From positions 1 through 64,000 of the forward strand of contig JAVHWA010000006.1 in assembly GCA_032160165.1 (NCBI GenBank): 64,000 nt of DNA. The letters run 5' to 3'. Position 1 is the stretch's first letter. Each line of letters starts with the position of its first letter. The DNA is from QHXM01 sp032160165. Its GTDB lineage: Bacteria > Acidobacteriota > Blastocatellia > Pyrinomonadales > Pyrinomonadaceae. Under the pieces are notes generated by a model. That model ran no database searches, was not told the origin of the DNA, and saw only the letters and a program-made list of their open reading frames with translations. The position numbers and the translations under genes are program-made. Positions 17,170-26,198 of this stretch are shown here, one piece after another.

Positions 17170-17844
17170 ATGTTGATGGCCATTAGAAAAATAACAAAAG
17201 CAATTTCCGCGAACTCCCATTCTCGCGCCGCGCTGTTGCTCCTGATGTTGCTGTCTTCCGTGTCGGCTGTCGCCCAGGACGCGACCCAGACGAAAAGCAT
17301 CGGCGGCAAGGAACACGACGACAATATCCTCGGCGTAAAAATCGGAATGACTGTGCCGGAAGCGCTTCAGGCCGTATTTGTTAATGCCTCCCGCAAGCCG
17401 GGTCAGGAGAAGCCGGACGCTATGCGGCAAGAGGGCCAGGACAAGAAAGACATCCGTGTTTTGTACAATGACTTGAAGGTGGGGAAACTTCAGATTGTGT
17501 TTGCAGATGGCAAGTGGGTAAAGGAGATCGTGCTGGACTATTCCACACGCCCGTTGTACGACGAGCTCCGGCTGGCGCCTACCGGGAATATCAACGACGC
17601 CATGGGTGGCCAACGTTACGATGATCGCTATATCATCGTCTTTACGGAGGAGACGGTCGCTAAGCGACAGCGGATTTGGTACCGCGACGAGAAGACCGCA
17701 CTGGGGTTTCGCGAGCGCATCCAATTTGTCTCTGTCAAAAAACCCGATGAGGGGACCGTCGAGGGCAAACAAATCGTGCGGAAAGCGATCTCAATCTCCC
17801 CCGGAGATGAAGAGAAGTTTGCCGTTGCAATGGCTCAAAGATAG
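17170..17844 (+). CDS. Secreted protein of unknown function
   Basis: About 224 residues from the ATG at 17170, chosen because GAGG lies just upstream and the next residues form a signal peptide (basic start, then AALLLLMLLSSVSAVAQ). A start at 17065 would place the terminator hairpin inside the gene. The mature protein begins with a polar stretch, then LGVKIGMTVPEALQAVF, a pattern seen in several short periplasmic proteins, and a beta-rich region (LQIVFADGKWVKEIVLDY). No catalytic residues recognised. It sits between the TonB receptor and a secreted TPR protein and may be co-transcribed with the latter (15-base gap). Confidence 0.65.
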   Translation: MLMAIRKITKAISANSHSRAALLLLMLLSSVSAVAQDATQTKSIGGKEHDDNILGVKIGMTVPEALQAVFVNASRKPGQEKPDAMRQEGQDKKDIRVLYNDLKVGKLQIVFADGKWVKEIVLDYSTRPLYDELRLAPTGNINDAMGGQRYDDRYIIVFTEETVAKRQRIWYRDEKTALGFRERIQFVSVKKPDEGTVEGKQIVRKAISISPGDEEKFAVAMAQR

Positions 17845-17859
17845 CTGCAGCTTCATCAC

Positions 17860-19590
17860 GTGAGTCTTACCGAGTGCATCTTTAGGGTAGTAGCTTCGAG
17901 TAGCTATCGAATAGTCGCTCGCTGCGGGGCGTTGGCGGTTTTCCTGCTTTGCCTGATGTCGCTCAGCCTCTCAGCCCAGGTTTCGCAACAACCGCGGGTT
18001 CGGGATGCGTCTCAAACTCATGGGAGTGGTGGGTCCGGCACGGTCGACCAGGCGCTTGCAGACGCAGCAGCCCTCTTGAGATCAGGACGACTTGAAGAAG
18101 CGGAAGCCGCGCTGCGAAGAATAGTGACGGCAAATCCACGCAATGCGGAGGCCCACACTTTGCTGGGTGTTGCGCTTGACCAGCGTGGTGTTACCGCCGA
18201 GGCCGAACGCGAATATCACTCGGCCTTGATCCTGAAGCCAAATGCCGTCACGGCCCTATCAAATCTTGGCGTGCTGTTGGCCCGCACCAACCGCACCTCT
18301 GAGGCCATCCAGAAGTTTGAAGAAGTGTTGCGTGTCAGTCCACTTCATGCAACGGCTGTCTATAACCTGGGAGCGCTCTACGCGGCGCGCGGAGACTACA
18401 CACGCGCCATCCCGTTGCTGGAGAGGGCTGTCGGAATTACTTCGGGAAAACCCGATGCCGGCGAGACCGCCGATGCTGCGCTGCGTCTCACACTGCTTAA
18501 TGCGTATGTCCATACTGATCGGCGCAAGGAAGCGCTGGAGCTTTCTCGCAGTGTCGAGCAGGCGGCGGGCAATGATGCCCGGACCCTGTTCACGCTGGCG
18601 CTGAGTTTGGCGGAAGCGCACGAATACGCTGAGGCGGTGCGGTTGTTCAAACGCACGAACGACCTGCGTCCCCAGACCTACGAGGTTCTCTATAACCTGG
18701 GACTTGCCCTCTACAATCTCGATCGTTTCGACGAAGCAACACAAGCTTTGTCGAGCGCGTCCGCGATCTCGCCCGGGGAAGCTGAACCGCACTATCGCCT
18801 GGGACTGATCGCTTCTGCTCAGGGCGACACGAACGCGGCGTTGATGCACTGGACCAAAGCGCTGGAGTTGCGGCCGGTATTTGCCGAAGCGAACTTCATG
18901 ATCGGGGAAGAGCTGCTGAAGAAACACCTGACTGAAAAGTCGATTCCTTTCTACGAACGAGCTCTTGAACACGATCAAACGAAACTCGTCTACTTTCTGC
19001 GACTCGGTGTGGCTAACGTGAGGGGACAGCGCTATGAACGCGCGCGCGAAGTACTCAATTCGGCGCTTCAGCGCTTTCCCGAAAATGCGAATCTATACTT
19101 CTTGCTGGGGTACACAGGGCGCGCTGAAGGGCGATATGATCAAGCGGTGGCGGCTTTCCGCACGGCTCTTCGACTGAAGCCCGACGATCCCGACGTACTG
19201 GGAAATCTTGGTTACATCGCGAGTCAGCGCGGAGAAGAAGAAGAGGCAGAGCGCTTGCTGCGACGGGCAATAGCGCTTGACCCTAACGGATTTCCGGCTC
19301 ACCACGATCTGGGTCGCTTGTTGGTGAAACAAAGAAAATATGATGAGGCGTTGCCACTTCTGCTCCGCGGTGCCGAACTAAATAAGCGAGATCCGGGCGT
19401 CCACTACCAACTCTTTCTGGCCTATTCGCGACTGAAGCGTAAGGAGGATGCTGACCGCGAGCTGGTCATCTTCAAGCGCCTCGACGACGAAAGCAATCGT
19501 CGCGGCAAAAACGCCGAGAGTGACGACCTAATCGGGACAGATAAATCGATTTCGCCTGCCGTGAGCCATCCAGCGTCACAAGCGCCATGA
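17860..19590 (+). CDS. Secreted TPR-repeat protein
   Basis: 576 residues with an N-terminal hydrophobic segment (GALAVFLLCLMSLSLSAQV) followed by about 12 TPR units from residue 60 to 540 (for example HTLLGVALDQRGVTAEAE, YNLGALYAARGDYTRAI, YFLLGYTGRAEGRYDQAV, YQLFLAYSRLKRKEDAD). TPR superhelices bind partner proteins; this one is expected in the periplasm. Start is GTG at 17860. It is a clear paralogue of the TPR gene at 35 kb, with the same order of repeats and the same ending 'LAYSRLKRKEDAD', and both lie beside a TonB-dependent receptor. The partner is unknown. The 44-base gap to the next GH13 gene suggests one operon. Confidence 0.8.
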   Translation: MSLTECIFRVVASSSYRIVARCGALAVFLLCLMSLSLSAQVSQQPRVRDASQTHGSGGSGTVDQALADAAALLRSGRLEEAEAALRRIVTANPRNAEAHTLLGVALDQRGVTAEAEREYHSALILKPNAVTALSNLGVLLARTNRTSEAIQKFEEVLRVSPLHATAVYNLGALYAARGDYTRAIPLLERAVGITSGKPDAGETADAALRLTLLNAYVHTDRRKEALELSRSVEQAAGNDARTLFTLALSLAEAHEYAEAVRLFKRTNDLRPQTYEVLYNLGLALYNLDRFDEATQALSSASAISPGEAEPHYRLGLIASAQGDTNAALMHWTKALELRPVFAEANFMIGEELLKKHLTEKSIPFYERALEHDQTKLVYFLRLGVANVRGQRYERAREVLNSALQRFPENANLYFLLGYTGRAEGRYDQAVAAFRTALRLKPDDPDVLGNLGYIASQRGEEEEAERLLRRAIALDPNGFPAHHDLGRLLVKQRKYDEALPLLLRGAELNKRDPGVHYQLFLAYSRLKRKEDADRELVIFKRLDDESNRRGKNAESDDLIGTDKSISPAVSHPASQAP

Positions 19591-19633
19591 GTTGAGTAAA
19601 AGACAAGCGATGCAACAAGCGCCCTGAATCAAG

Positions 19634-21544
19634 TTGCCAAAAACACTCAGAATCATCACCGCAGTCTTTTGGCTACTTCTTTGTGGGGGCATCGCTCAGG
19701 CGCAAGCCGACGCCGCGCCAAAGGTCGTGAAGGTTGAGCCGCCATCGTGGTGGGCGGGCCATTCTATTCATCCCGTGCGCTTGCTTGTGCGTGGAGCCAA
19801 TCTTCAGGGAGGCCGCGTAACATCGACTCGATCCGAGATCTCCCCCTCGGCAGTTGTAGTCAACAGCGCCGGCACATATCTATTCGTGAGCGTAGACGTG
19901 AGTCCGAGGGCGCGATCGGGAGATTACTCGCTCGAGGTGGCGACCCCCTTAGGGCGAGCAACGATTCCGTTTAAGATTGAATCGCCGCTCGACCGCTCTA
20001 CCAATTTCCAGGGCATCACCAACGACGACATCATCTACCTGATCATGCCCGACCGTTTCAGCAATGGGGACCAATCGAACGATGCACCGCGCGATTCACC
20101 ACCTGATGCAAACGATCGCAAGAATCCAAGGGCTTATCACGGTGGGGACCTCCGTGGAATCATCAAGCGTATTCCATATCTGAAAGAGCTCGGGGTGACA
20201 GCGATCTGGTTGAGTCCCTGGTATGAGAATTGGAACGGCATCAGCACCTGCGATAAGCCGTGGTGTCCCAATACGTTTTACCATGGCTATGGCGCCACAG
20301 ATTATTATGGAGTTGAGGACCACTTTGGAGATCTCGCAACCTTGCGCGAGCTGGTACGCGAGGCCCACGCCTCGGGAATAAAGGTGATCCAGGATCAGGT
20401 GGCAAACCATGTCGGCTCTCAACACCCTTGGCTTACCGACCCACCGCTGGCGAACTGGTTTCACGGGACTAGCGCCAATCATCTCAAAAATCCCTTTCGC
20501 GGCGACCTGCTGCTTTCGCCCAACGCCGCGATCGAAGAGCGGCGTCCCACACTCGATGGTTGGTTCGACGACACGTTGCCTGATGTGAATCAGGAAGAGC
20601 CGGAAGTGGCTCGATATGAGATCCAGAACGCGCTTTGGTGGATCGGCACGATTGGAATCGACGGCATTCGTCAGGATACGATTCAGTACATGCCGCGCGC
20701 TTTCATACGCGACCTCTCAGTGGCGCTGCATCGTCAATACCCGAAGATGTGGATGGTGGGAGAAGTGTTCGATCGCGATCCCGCGCAGACCGCTTTCTTT
20801 ATCGGTGGACACCGAGGATGGGACGGGATCGACACCGAACTGGACTCGGTATTCGATTTTCCGTTGTGGCAAAGATCGCTCGACGTCTTCTCGAACAAAA
20901 AGCCGGTGCGCGCTTTGCGCGATGCGTTAAAGTTCGACGCGTTATACCCAAACCCGGCGCGGCTAACTACCATGATAAGTAATCATGATGTGCCCCGCAC
21001 CATCGGGCTCGAAGGGATGACAATCGAAGGGGCCATGCTGCATACCGCGTTTCTGCTGAGCGTCCGAGGCATTCCGCAGCTCTACGCGGGCGACGAGATC
21101 GCGCTCGCCGGAGATGGCGATCCCGACAACAGGCGCGACTTTCCCGGAGGCTTTGCCGGTGATACGCACAACGCGTTCAGCAGGAGCGATCGCACGCCCG
21201 CCGAGCGAAGAATGTTCGAGTGGACCCGTGACTGGTTAAGGCTGCGTCGCGATCATTCGGCATTGCGCAGAGGTAGGACGATCGATCTATTCTATGACGA
21301 CGACGCTTATGTCTTCGCGCGACGCGATGAAAATGAAACCATTGTAATCGCAATCAACCGCGCAGCCGTAAAGCGACCACTGCGCATTCCCGCAAGCTAT
21401 CTTGGAGTACCTGACGGGGACAAGCTACTGCCGCTATCGGTCGGACAAGCGGCGGGCACTGTCACCAACGGAGAGTTGGACCTCACCGTGCCGGGGCGAA
21501 TGGCCGTCGCTTATAGACTGGCCGCTGGTGCTCAGCCAAAGTAG
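19634..21544 (+). CDS. Secreted GH13 cyclomaltodextrinase/neopullulanase-like alpha-glucan hydrolase
   Basis: 636 residues. A signal peptide (to QAQADAAP), an N-terminal cyclomaltodextrinase beta domain (VVKVEPPSWWAGHSIHPV), the (beta/alpha)8 GH13 barrel and a C-terminal beta domain. The four GH13 regions are intact: DQVANHVG, GIDGIRQDT with nucleophile Asp348, GEVFD with acid/base Glu377, and SNHDVPR with Asp452. Family members hydrolyse cyclodextrins, pullulan and malto-oligosaccharides; the leader peptide puts it in the periplasm, like SusA of Bacteroides. Start is TTG at 19634. An insertion with two cysteines (TCDKPWCPN) near the active site is absent from the paralogue at 23.3 kb. malQ follows about 70 bases later. 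Confidence 0.9.
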   Translation: MPKTLRIITAVFWLLLCGGIAQAQADAAPKVVKVEPPSWWAGHSIHPVRLLVRGANLQGGRVTSTRSEISPSAVVVNSAGTYLFVSVDVSPRARSGDYSLEVATPLGRATIPFKIESPLDRSTNFQGITNDDIIYLIMPDRFSNGDQSNDAPRDSPPDANDRKNPRAYHGGDLRGIIKRIPYLKELGVTAIWLSPWYENWNGISTCDKPWCPNTFYHGYGATDYYGVEDHFGDLATLRELVREAHASGIKVIQDQVANHVGSQHPWLTDPPLANWFHGTSANHLKNPFRGDLLLSPNAAIEERRPTLDGWFDDTLPDVNQEEPEVARYEIQNALWWIGTIGIDGIRQDTIQYMPRAFIRDLSVALHRQYPKMWMVGEVFDRDPAQTAFFIGGHRGWDGIDTELDSVFDFPLWQRSLDVFSNKKPVRALRDALKFDALYPNPARLTTMISNHDVPRTIGLEGMTIEGAMLHTAFLLSVRGIPQLYAGDEIALAGDGDPDNRRDFPGGFAGDTHNAFSRSDRTPAERRMFEWTRDWLRLRRDHSALRRGRTIDLFYDDDAYVFARRDENETIVIAINRAAVKRPLRIPASYLGVPDGDKLLPLSVGQAAGTVTNGELDLTVPGRMAVAYRLAAGAQPK

Positions 21545-21612
21545 CCGGAGTTTCATACCCAGGGGATTTCGGAACAGAAAGCTTTTGATCGCGAGAATCT
21601 AAACGGGGTTTT

Positions 21613-23160
21613 GTGATGAGCTTTGAACGGGCCAGCGGCGTGCTGTTACATCCTACCTCTCTGCCGGGGAAATTCGGAGTAGGAGATCTGGGAGACGAAG
21701 CCTATCGCTTCGCAGATTTTCTAAGCGCGAACGGTCAAAGCCTGTGGCAGGTTTTGCCGCTCGGTCCGACCGGATACGGAGACTCACCCTATCAGTGTTT
21801 CTCGGCGTTCGCCGGAAACACGCTCTTGATCAGCCCCGAAAAACTGGTCGCCGACGGACTCCTCAATTCCACCGACTTGTCGACTATCCCGGACTTTCCG
21901 GAAGAGAGTGTCGACTTCGGGCGCGCTATCAAGTTCAAAGCCAGTCTCCTCAACACCGCGTTCGAGCGTTTCAAACAGACGGCGAATGCATCCTTGCGGA
22001 CTTACTTTGAACACTTCGCCGATGGGGCCGCATCGTGGCTCGAAGACTACGCTCTCTATCGAGCACTCAAGGATGCGCAAGGAGGGAAGGCGTGGAACGA
22101 GTGGGAACCAAAACTTGCTCGCCGCGATCCCACGGCGCTGGCGAATGCGCGTGAAGGGTTGCGCGATCAGATCGACGCACAGAAGGTCTTTCAATTTCTC
22201 TTCTTCAAACAATGGGCGGCGCTAAAGACCTATTGCCATGAGCGAGGTCTTAAGCTCGTCGGCGACATTCCGATCTTTGTCGCGCGCGATTCGGCCGATG
22301 TTTGGATGAACCCGGACCAGTTTAAGCTCGACGAAGCGGGAAACCCGTTGGTAGTCGCGGGAGTTCCTCCCGATTACTTCAGCTCGACGGGTCAGCTTTG
22401 GGGTAATCCGATATACAACTGGGACAACATGCTGTCGGATGGGTTCCGCTGGTGGATCGAGCGAGTGCGCGCGACGCTGGAGACCTTCGACATTGTGCGA
22501 GTGGATCACTTCCGGGGTTTCGCTGCGAGTTGGGAAATTCCCGGAGGCGACAAAACTGCGGAGCGCGGATCGTGGGTCAACGTTCCCGGCAGGGAATTAT
22601 TTACCGCCATCAAAGACGCCCTCGGCGATCTTCCCATCATCGCCGAGGACTTGGGCGTTATTACGCCCGACGTGGAGGCGCTTCGCGACGACTTTGACTT
22701 GCCGGGGATGCGCATCCTGCAATTCGGCTTTGGCGGTGACGCGAAGAATCTGGACTTGCCGCACAACTACATTCGCAACTGTGTGGTTTATACCGGGACG
22801 CATGATAACGACACCACGGTAGGATGGTTTACCAGTGTCGCGGGAGCAGGCTCGACACGTGACCGCGAGCAGATCGAACGCGAGCGGGAGCTTTGCCTGG
22901 ACTATTTCAATTCGGACGGCCGCGACGTTCACTGGGCTTTCATCAGGGCGCTGCTCTCGTCGGTGGCTGACACGGCCATCGTTCCCCTCCAGGACCTGCT
23001 TGGGTTGGGAAACGAGGCGCGCATGAATCTTCCCAACAGCACGTCAGGCAACTGGGCCTGGCGTTTCAAGTCAGGCGCGTTGACGAATGAGATCGGGGCG
23101 CGGTTGAAGACGCTGACGGAGATTTATGGGAGGGGGAACAAGTCTGTCGAGCAAACCTGA
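21613..23160 (+). CDS. malQ: 4-alpha-glucanotransferase
   Basis: 515 residues, the normal length of GH77 amylomaltase. It moves 1,4-alpha-glucan segments between malto-oligosaccharides and releases glucose in the cytoplasm. Conserved parts: the start SGVLLHPTSLPGKFGVGDLG, WQVLPLGPTGYGDSPYQ, nucleophile Asp298 in VRVDHFRGF, acid/base Glu345 in IIAEDLGVI, and Asp398 in TGTHDNDTTVGW. No signal peptide. The GTG at 21613 is followed at once by an ATG; either may be used. Lies between two secreted GH13 enzymes, so the operon couples outside cutting with inside processing. Confidence 0.95.
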   Translation: MMSFERASGVLLHPTSLPGKFGVGDLGDEAYRFADFLSANGQSLWQVLPLGPTGYGDSPYQCFSAFAGNTLLISPEKLVADGLLNSTDLSTIPDFPEESVDFGRAIKFKASLLNTAFERFKQTANASLRTYFEHFADGAASWLEDYALYRALKDAQGGKAWNEWEPKLARRDPTALANAREGLRDQIDAQKVFQFLFFKQWAALKTYCHERGLKLVGDIPIFVARDSADVWMNPDQFKLDEAGNPLVVAGVPPDYFSSTGQLWGNPIYNWDNMLSDGFRWWIERVRATLETFDIVRVDHFRGFAASWEIPGGDKTAERGSWVNVPGRELFTAIKDALGDLPIIAEDLGVITPDVEALRDDFDLPGMRILQFGFGGDAKNLDLPHNYIRNCVVYTGTHDNDTTVGWFTSVAGAGSTRDREQIERERELCLDYFNSDGRDVHWAFIRALLSSVADTAIVPLQDLLGLGNEARMNLPNSTSGNWAWRFKSGALTNEIGARLKTLTEIYGRGNKSVEQT

Positions 23161-23288
23161 TCGTCGCGTGAGCGACGAATGAATTTAGCCCGGCTTTTCA
23201 AAGCCGGGAACTCGTTGCGAAAAATATTCGTCGTGGCGTTAGCGACGATTGAACAAAATAGCTGGTTCACCCGTCGCTAACGCGATCG
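23161..23288. repeat. Multi-hairpin intergenic repeat, family C
   Basis: Three palindromes in a row: TCGTCGCGTGAGCGACGA (23161-23178), AGCCCGGCTTTTCAAAGCCGGG-like stem (23187-23208) and a second copy of the first hairpin, GTCGTGGCGTTAGCGAC (within 23228-23248), followed by a part copy CGTCGCTAACGCGATCG. It begins directly after the malQ stop. A longer reading of the next gene would run through part of it. Confidence 0.75.
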
Positions 23289-23308
23289 CAAATGAAGTCC
23301 GCCATCAA

Positions 23309-25210
23309 ATGAAAAGTGGAACAATCAAAACTTTCATCCGCTTCGCCGCGCTCGTCGCTTCCTTCCTCTTGGCGGCTTCGCTGGCTGTCGCACAAAGCCC
23401 GCCCTCGGTCCTGAAAGTTGAACCGCCCAATTGGTGGGTAGGGCATTCGATTAATCCGGTCAGAGTGCTCATCCGTGGTCGAAACTTCTCCGGCGCGCGA
23501 GTCGAGGCGTTCGGACCGGGCTTAACAACCGGTCTGACCAGAATCAATCAGGCGGGCACCTATATTTTCGTCGACCTTGTAATCGACGCAAACGCAAGAC
23601 CGGGTGGCCGAGCGTTGAAGATCACCACCAATAACGGCGTCACCGAAGCGCCATTTGAAATCTCCGCGCCTCTGTCCCGTGCTGGACGGTTCCAGGGATT
23701 TTCGCCCGATGATGTGATCTATCTGATCATGCCTGACCGGTTCAGCGACGGCGACATTTCGAACAACGACCCGCCACAGTCAAAAGGTCTCTACAATCGG
23801 GCGAATAAGTTCATGTATCACGGTGGCGACTTTCAGGGGATCATAAATCATCTGCCTTACTTGAAAGACCTGGGTATTACCGCCATCTGGCTGACACCGT
23901 GGTACGACAACGTTAACCATCCTGACGAGATCGAGAAGAAAGAGAACGGCCCCACCACTGGCTTTCACGGTTATGGGGCAGTTGATTTCTACGGAGTCGA
24001 AGAACACTTCGGCTCGCTGGCAAAGCTACGCCAGTTGGTCGAGGAGGCGCATCGACAGGGCATAAAGGTGATCCAGGACGAGGTCGCTAATCATACAGGG
24101 CCATATCATCCCTGGGTTGACGACGAGCCGACTCCCACCTGGTACAACGGCACTCGAGCCGCACACCTTAAGAATGTCTTTCAGACGTGGGTGCTTCACG
24201 ACCCGCGCGCGGAAGAGACGATTAAGCGCGAGACGATGGAAGGGTGGTTTTTGGATTTTCTTCCCGACCTCAATCAGAACGACGAGGAGACACGGCGCTA
24301 CCTTATTCAGAACACTCTCTGGTGGATCGGCACGACAGGCCTCGACGGGATCCGCCAGGATACATGGCAATATGTTCCAAACAGTTTCTGGAGAGATTGG
24401 ACCGCAGCCATTAAGCGCGAGTACCCGGAGTTTCGAGTCGTTGGCGAAGTGAAAGACGGAGACGTCGTGCATGTTTCGTTCTTTCAGGGCGGAGTCACGC
24501 GGTTCGATGGAATAGACTCGGGGCTGGATTCATTACTCGACTTCCCCCTCTTCTATCCAATCCGTCGCGCGTTTGCAGAAGGCAAAGAAGTGAAAGAGCT
24601 GGCGCAAACCATGTCTAAGGACTATCTCTATACTAACCCTGAGATTCTTGTGACGCTTCTCGGAGGACATGACGACAAACGATTCATGAGCGAGCCGGGC
24701 GCGAGCATTACAGGGCTCAAACTCGCGCACGCATTTCTTCTGACTACGCGGGGAGTGCCGCAGCTGTATTACGGCGACGAGATTGCGATGACCGGCGTCG
24801 ACGAGCCCACGACTCGACAGGACTTTCCCGGCGGGTTCACCGGAGACCGCCGCAACGCTTTTACAAAAACCGGTCGCACGCCGGAGGAACAGGACCTGTT
24901 CGAATATGTACGAAAGATGGTTCGACTACGTGACGAGCTCGAGCCTTTGAGGCGCGGCTCGCTGGTTAATCTGTATGTCGCGCCGCAGCAATATGCTTAT
25001 GCGCGCGTGACCTCGCGCGCGTCGGTTGTGATAGCGATCAATAACGACATCAAACCCGCCGTCCTGGATTTTGCCGTAGCCGCGGCCAAGCTTCCACAGG
25101 ATGTCGCGCTCACCGATCGCCTCGGAGTATCCGCGGATGTACGCGTCGCCAACGGACGACTGAGAATGACTATACCGGCGCGCTCGGCGAGCGTGTTCAC
25201 GACGAAGTAA
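23309..25210 (+). CDS. Secreted GH13 cyclomaltodextrinase/neopullulanase-like alpha-glucan hydrolase
   Basis: About 633 residues from the ATG at 23309, chosen because it opens a good signal peptide (KTFIRFAALVASFLLAASL) and because the 20 extra residues of the longer frame come from repeat DNA. Same layout as the enzyme at 19.6 kb: N-terminal domain (LKVEPPNWWVGHSINPV), GH13 barrel, C-terminal beta domain. Catalytic regions: DEVANHTG, GLDGIRQDT (Asp351), GEVKDG (Glu380), GGHDDKRF (Asp455). Region IV has GHDDKR where the paralogue has NHDVPR, so the substrate range may differ. Periplasmic hydrolysis of maltodextrins or cyclodextrins is expected. Third gene of the amylase-malQ-amylase run. Confidence 0.9.
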   Translation: MKSGTIKTFIRFAALVASFLLAASLAVAQSPPSVLKVEPPNWWVGHSINPVRVLIRGRNFSGARVEAFGPGLTTGLTRINQAGTYIFVDLVIDANARPGGRALKITTNNGVTEAPFEISAPLSRAGRFQGFSPDDVIYLIMPDRFSDGDISNNDPPQSKGLYNRANKFMYHGGDFQGIINHLPYLKDLGITAIWLTPWYDNVNHPDEIEKKENGPTTGFHGYGAVDFYGVEEHFGSLAKLRQLVEEAHRQGIKVIQDEVANHTGPYHPWVDDEPTPTWYNGTRAAHLKNVFQTWVLHDPRAEETIKRETMEGWFLDFLPDLNQNDEETRRYLIQNTLWWIGTTGLDGIRQDTWQYVPNSFWRDWTAAIKREYPEFRVVGEVKDGDVVHVSFFQGGVTRFDGIDSGLDSLLDFPLFYPIRRAFAEGKEVKELAQTMSKDYLYTNPEILVTLLGGHDDKRFMSEPGASITGLKLAHAFLLTTRGVPQLYYGDEIAMTGVDEPTTRQDFPGGFTGDRRNAFTKTGRTPEEQDLFEYVRKMVRLRDELEPLRRGSLVNLYVAPQQYAYARVTSRASVVIAINNDIKPAVLDFAVAAAKLPQDVALTDRLGVSADVRVANGRLRMTIPARSASVFTTK

Positions 25211-25213
25211 GAA

Positions 25214-25319
25214 GGTCCAAATGTCCGATACGCTGCGGACCGCTCAACGATGGCTGTTCACCTTTGGGCTTCTTCTGGATCTTGAACTGACCTTGGACTC
25301 TGGACCTTGGACTTTGGAC
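25214..25319. repeat. Inverted heptamer array, GTCCAAA type
   Basis: A short left arm GGTCCAAATGTCC (25214-25226) faces a longer right arm with ACCTTGGACTCTGGACC and TTGGACTTTGGAC (25288-25319). Loop about 60 bases. The right arm ends two bases before the ATG of the SDR gene, in the place of a ribosome-binding site. Confidence 0.8.
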
Positions 25320-25321
25320 AA

Positions 25322-26044
25322 ATGAGAACGAAGGCGCTTACGGAACAAGTTGCGATCGTCTCGGGTGGCGGCACCGGAATCGGTCGCGCGTTCAGCCACG
25401 CTCTGGCGAAGGCGGGTGCGAAGGTCGTGATCGCCTCGCGCCGAGACGAGACATTGCATCAAACCGCGGATGAGCTCAATGCGTTGGTCGACGCCGCGCG
25501 CGTTTATCCCTACGCCTTCGACATCCGTGACCGCGACGAAACCGAGTCCCTTGTCTCTCACACCATCGAGCGCTTTGGCTCGATAGATCTACTCATCAAC
25601 AACGCGGGGCTGGCGGTACCTGAAACGGTGGTCGAGATCACGGACGAAGGCTGGGACACCGTTCTCGAGACGAATCTACGCGGCGCGATGTGGTTAGTGC
25701 GATCGGTAGTGCCACATATGATCAAGCAGGATTTCGGTGACGTTGTGAATGTCTCGTCGCAGGCGGGGAAACATGGATACGCGGACGTGCCCGCCTACTG
25801 TGCTTCGAAGTACGGGCTGTTGGGGTTCGCTGAAGCTCTGCGCGATGACGTGCGCAAGAGTGGAGCAAACATTCGGGTGTTCAATTTGTGTCCCGGGTTG
25901 GTGGACGTAGATCACGCTGGTGAAGAAGAGGTGCCGCGTCCCGGCGCTATCCACGTCAGGAATATGGCGCGCACGCTCATGTATGCACTGTCGCTTGATC
26001 GCGAAGTGGTGCTTGAAGACATTAGTATTTACGCGCGTGGGTGA
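25322..26044 (+). CDS. Short-chain dehydrogenase/reductase
   Basis: About 240 residues, a classical SDR: cofactor loop SGGGTGIGRAF, LINNAGL, catalytic Ser in NVSSQAGKHG, and Tyr/Lys in AYCASKYG. The residue after the first beta strand region (ASRRDE) suits NADP(H). Substrate not evident; FabG-like 3-oxoacyl reduction or a sugar/alcohol oxidation are both possible. The ATG at 25322 is used since the five codons before it are heptamer repeat. It separates the GH13 enzymes from the sugar transporter and has repeats on both sides, so it may have been placed here independently. Confidence 0.85.
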   Translation: MRTKALTEQVAIVSGGGTGIGRAFSHALAKAGAKVVIASRRDETLHQTADELNALVDAARVYPYAFDIRDRDETESLVSHTIERFGSIDLLINNAGLAVPETVVEITDEGWDTVLETNLRGAMWLVRSVVPHMIKQDFGDVVNVSSQAGKHGYADVPAYCASKYGLLGFAEALRDDVRKSGANIRVFNLCPGLVDVDHAGEEEVPRPGAIHVRNMARTLMYALSLDREVVLEDISIYARG

Positions 26045-26046
26045 GC

Positions 26047-26180
26047 GGTTTCGAGTTTCGAGTTTTGGGTTTCGGGTTTAGAGTTTCGAATTCCGAACTC
26101 ACGATCGGATGAAATCTTGGAAAGTATAGCCTCAACGCAGACTCGAAAACCGAAACCCCAGACTCTGAACACAAAACTCT
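26047..26180. repeat. Inverted heptamer array, GAGTTTC / GGGTTTC type
   Basis: Left arm 26047-26098 (GTTTCGA, GTTTCGA, GTTTTGG, GTTTCGG, GTTTAGA, GTTTCGA) and right arm 26137-26180 (ACTCGAAAACCGAAACCCC, then ACTCTGAACACAAAACTC). The arms are complementary with mismatches; loop about 38 bases. Lies between the SDR and the transporter. Confidence 0.8.
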
Positions 26181-26198
26181 TAACGAAGGGCTACTGAC

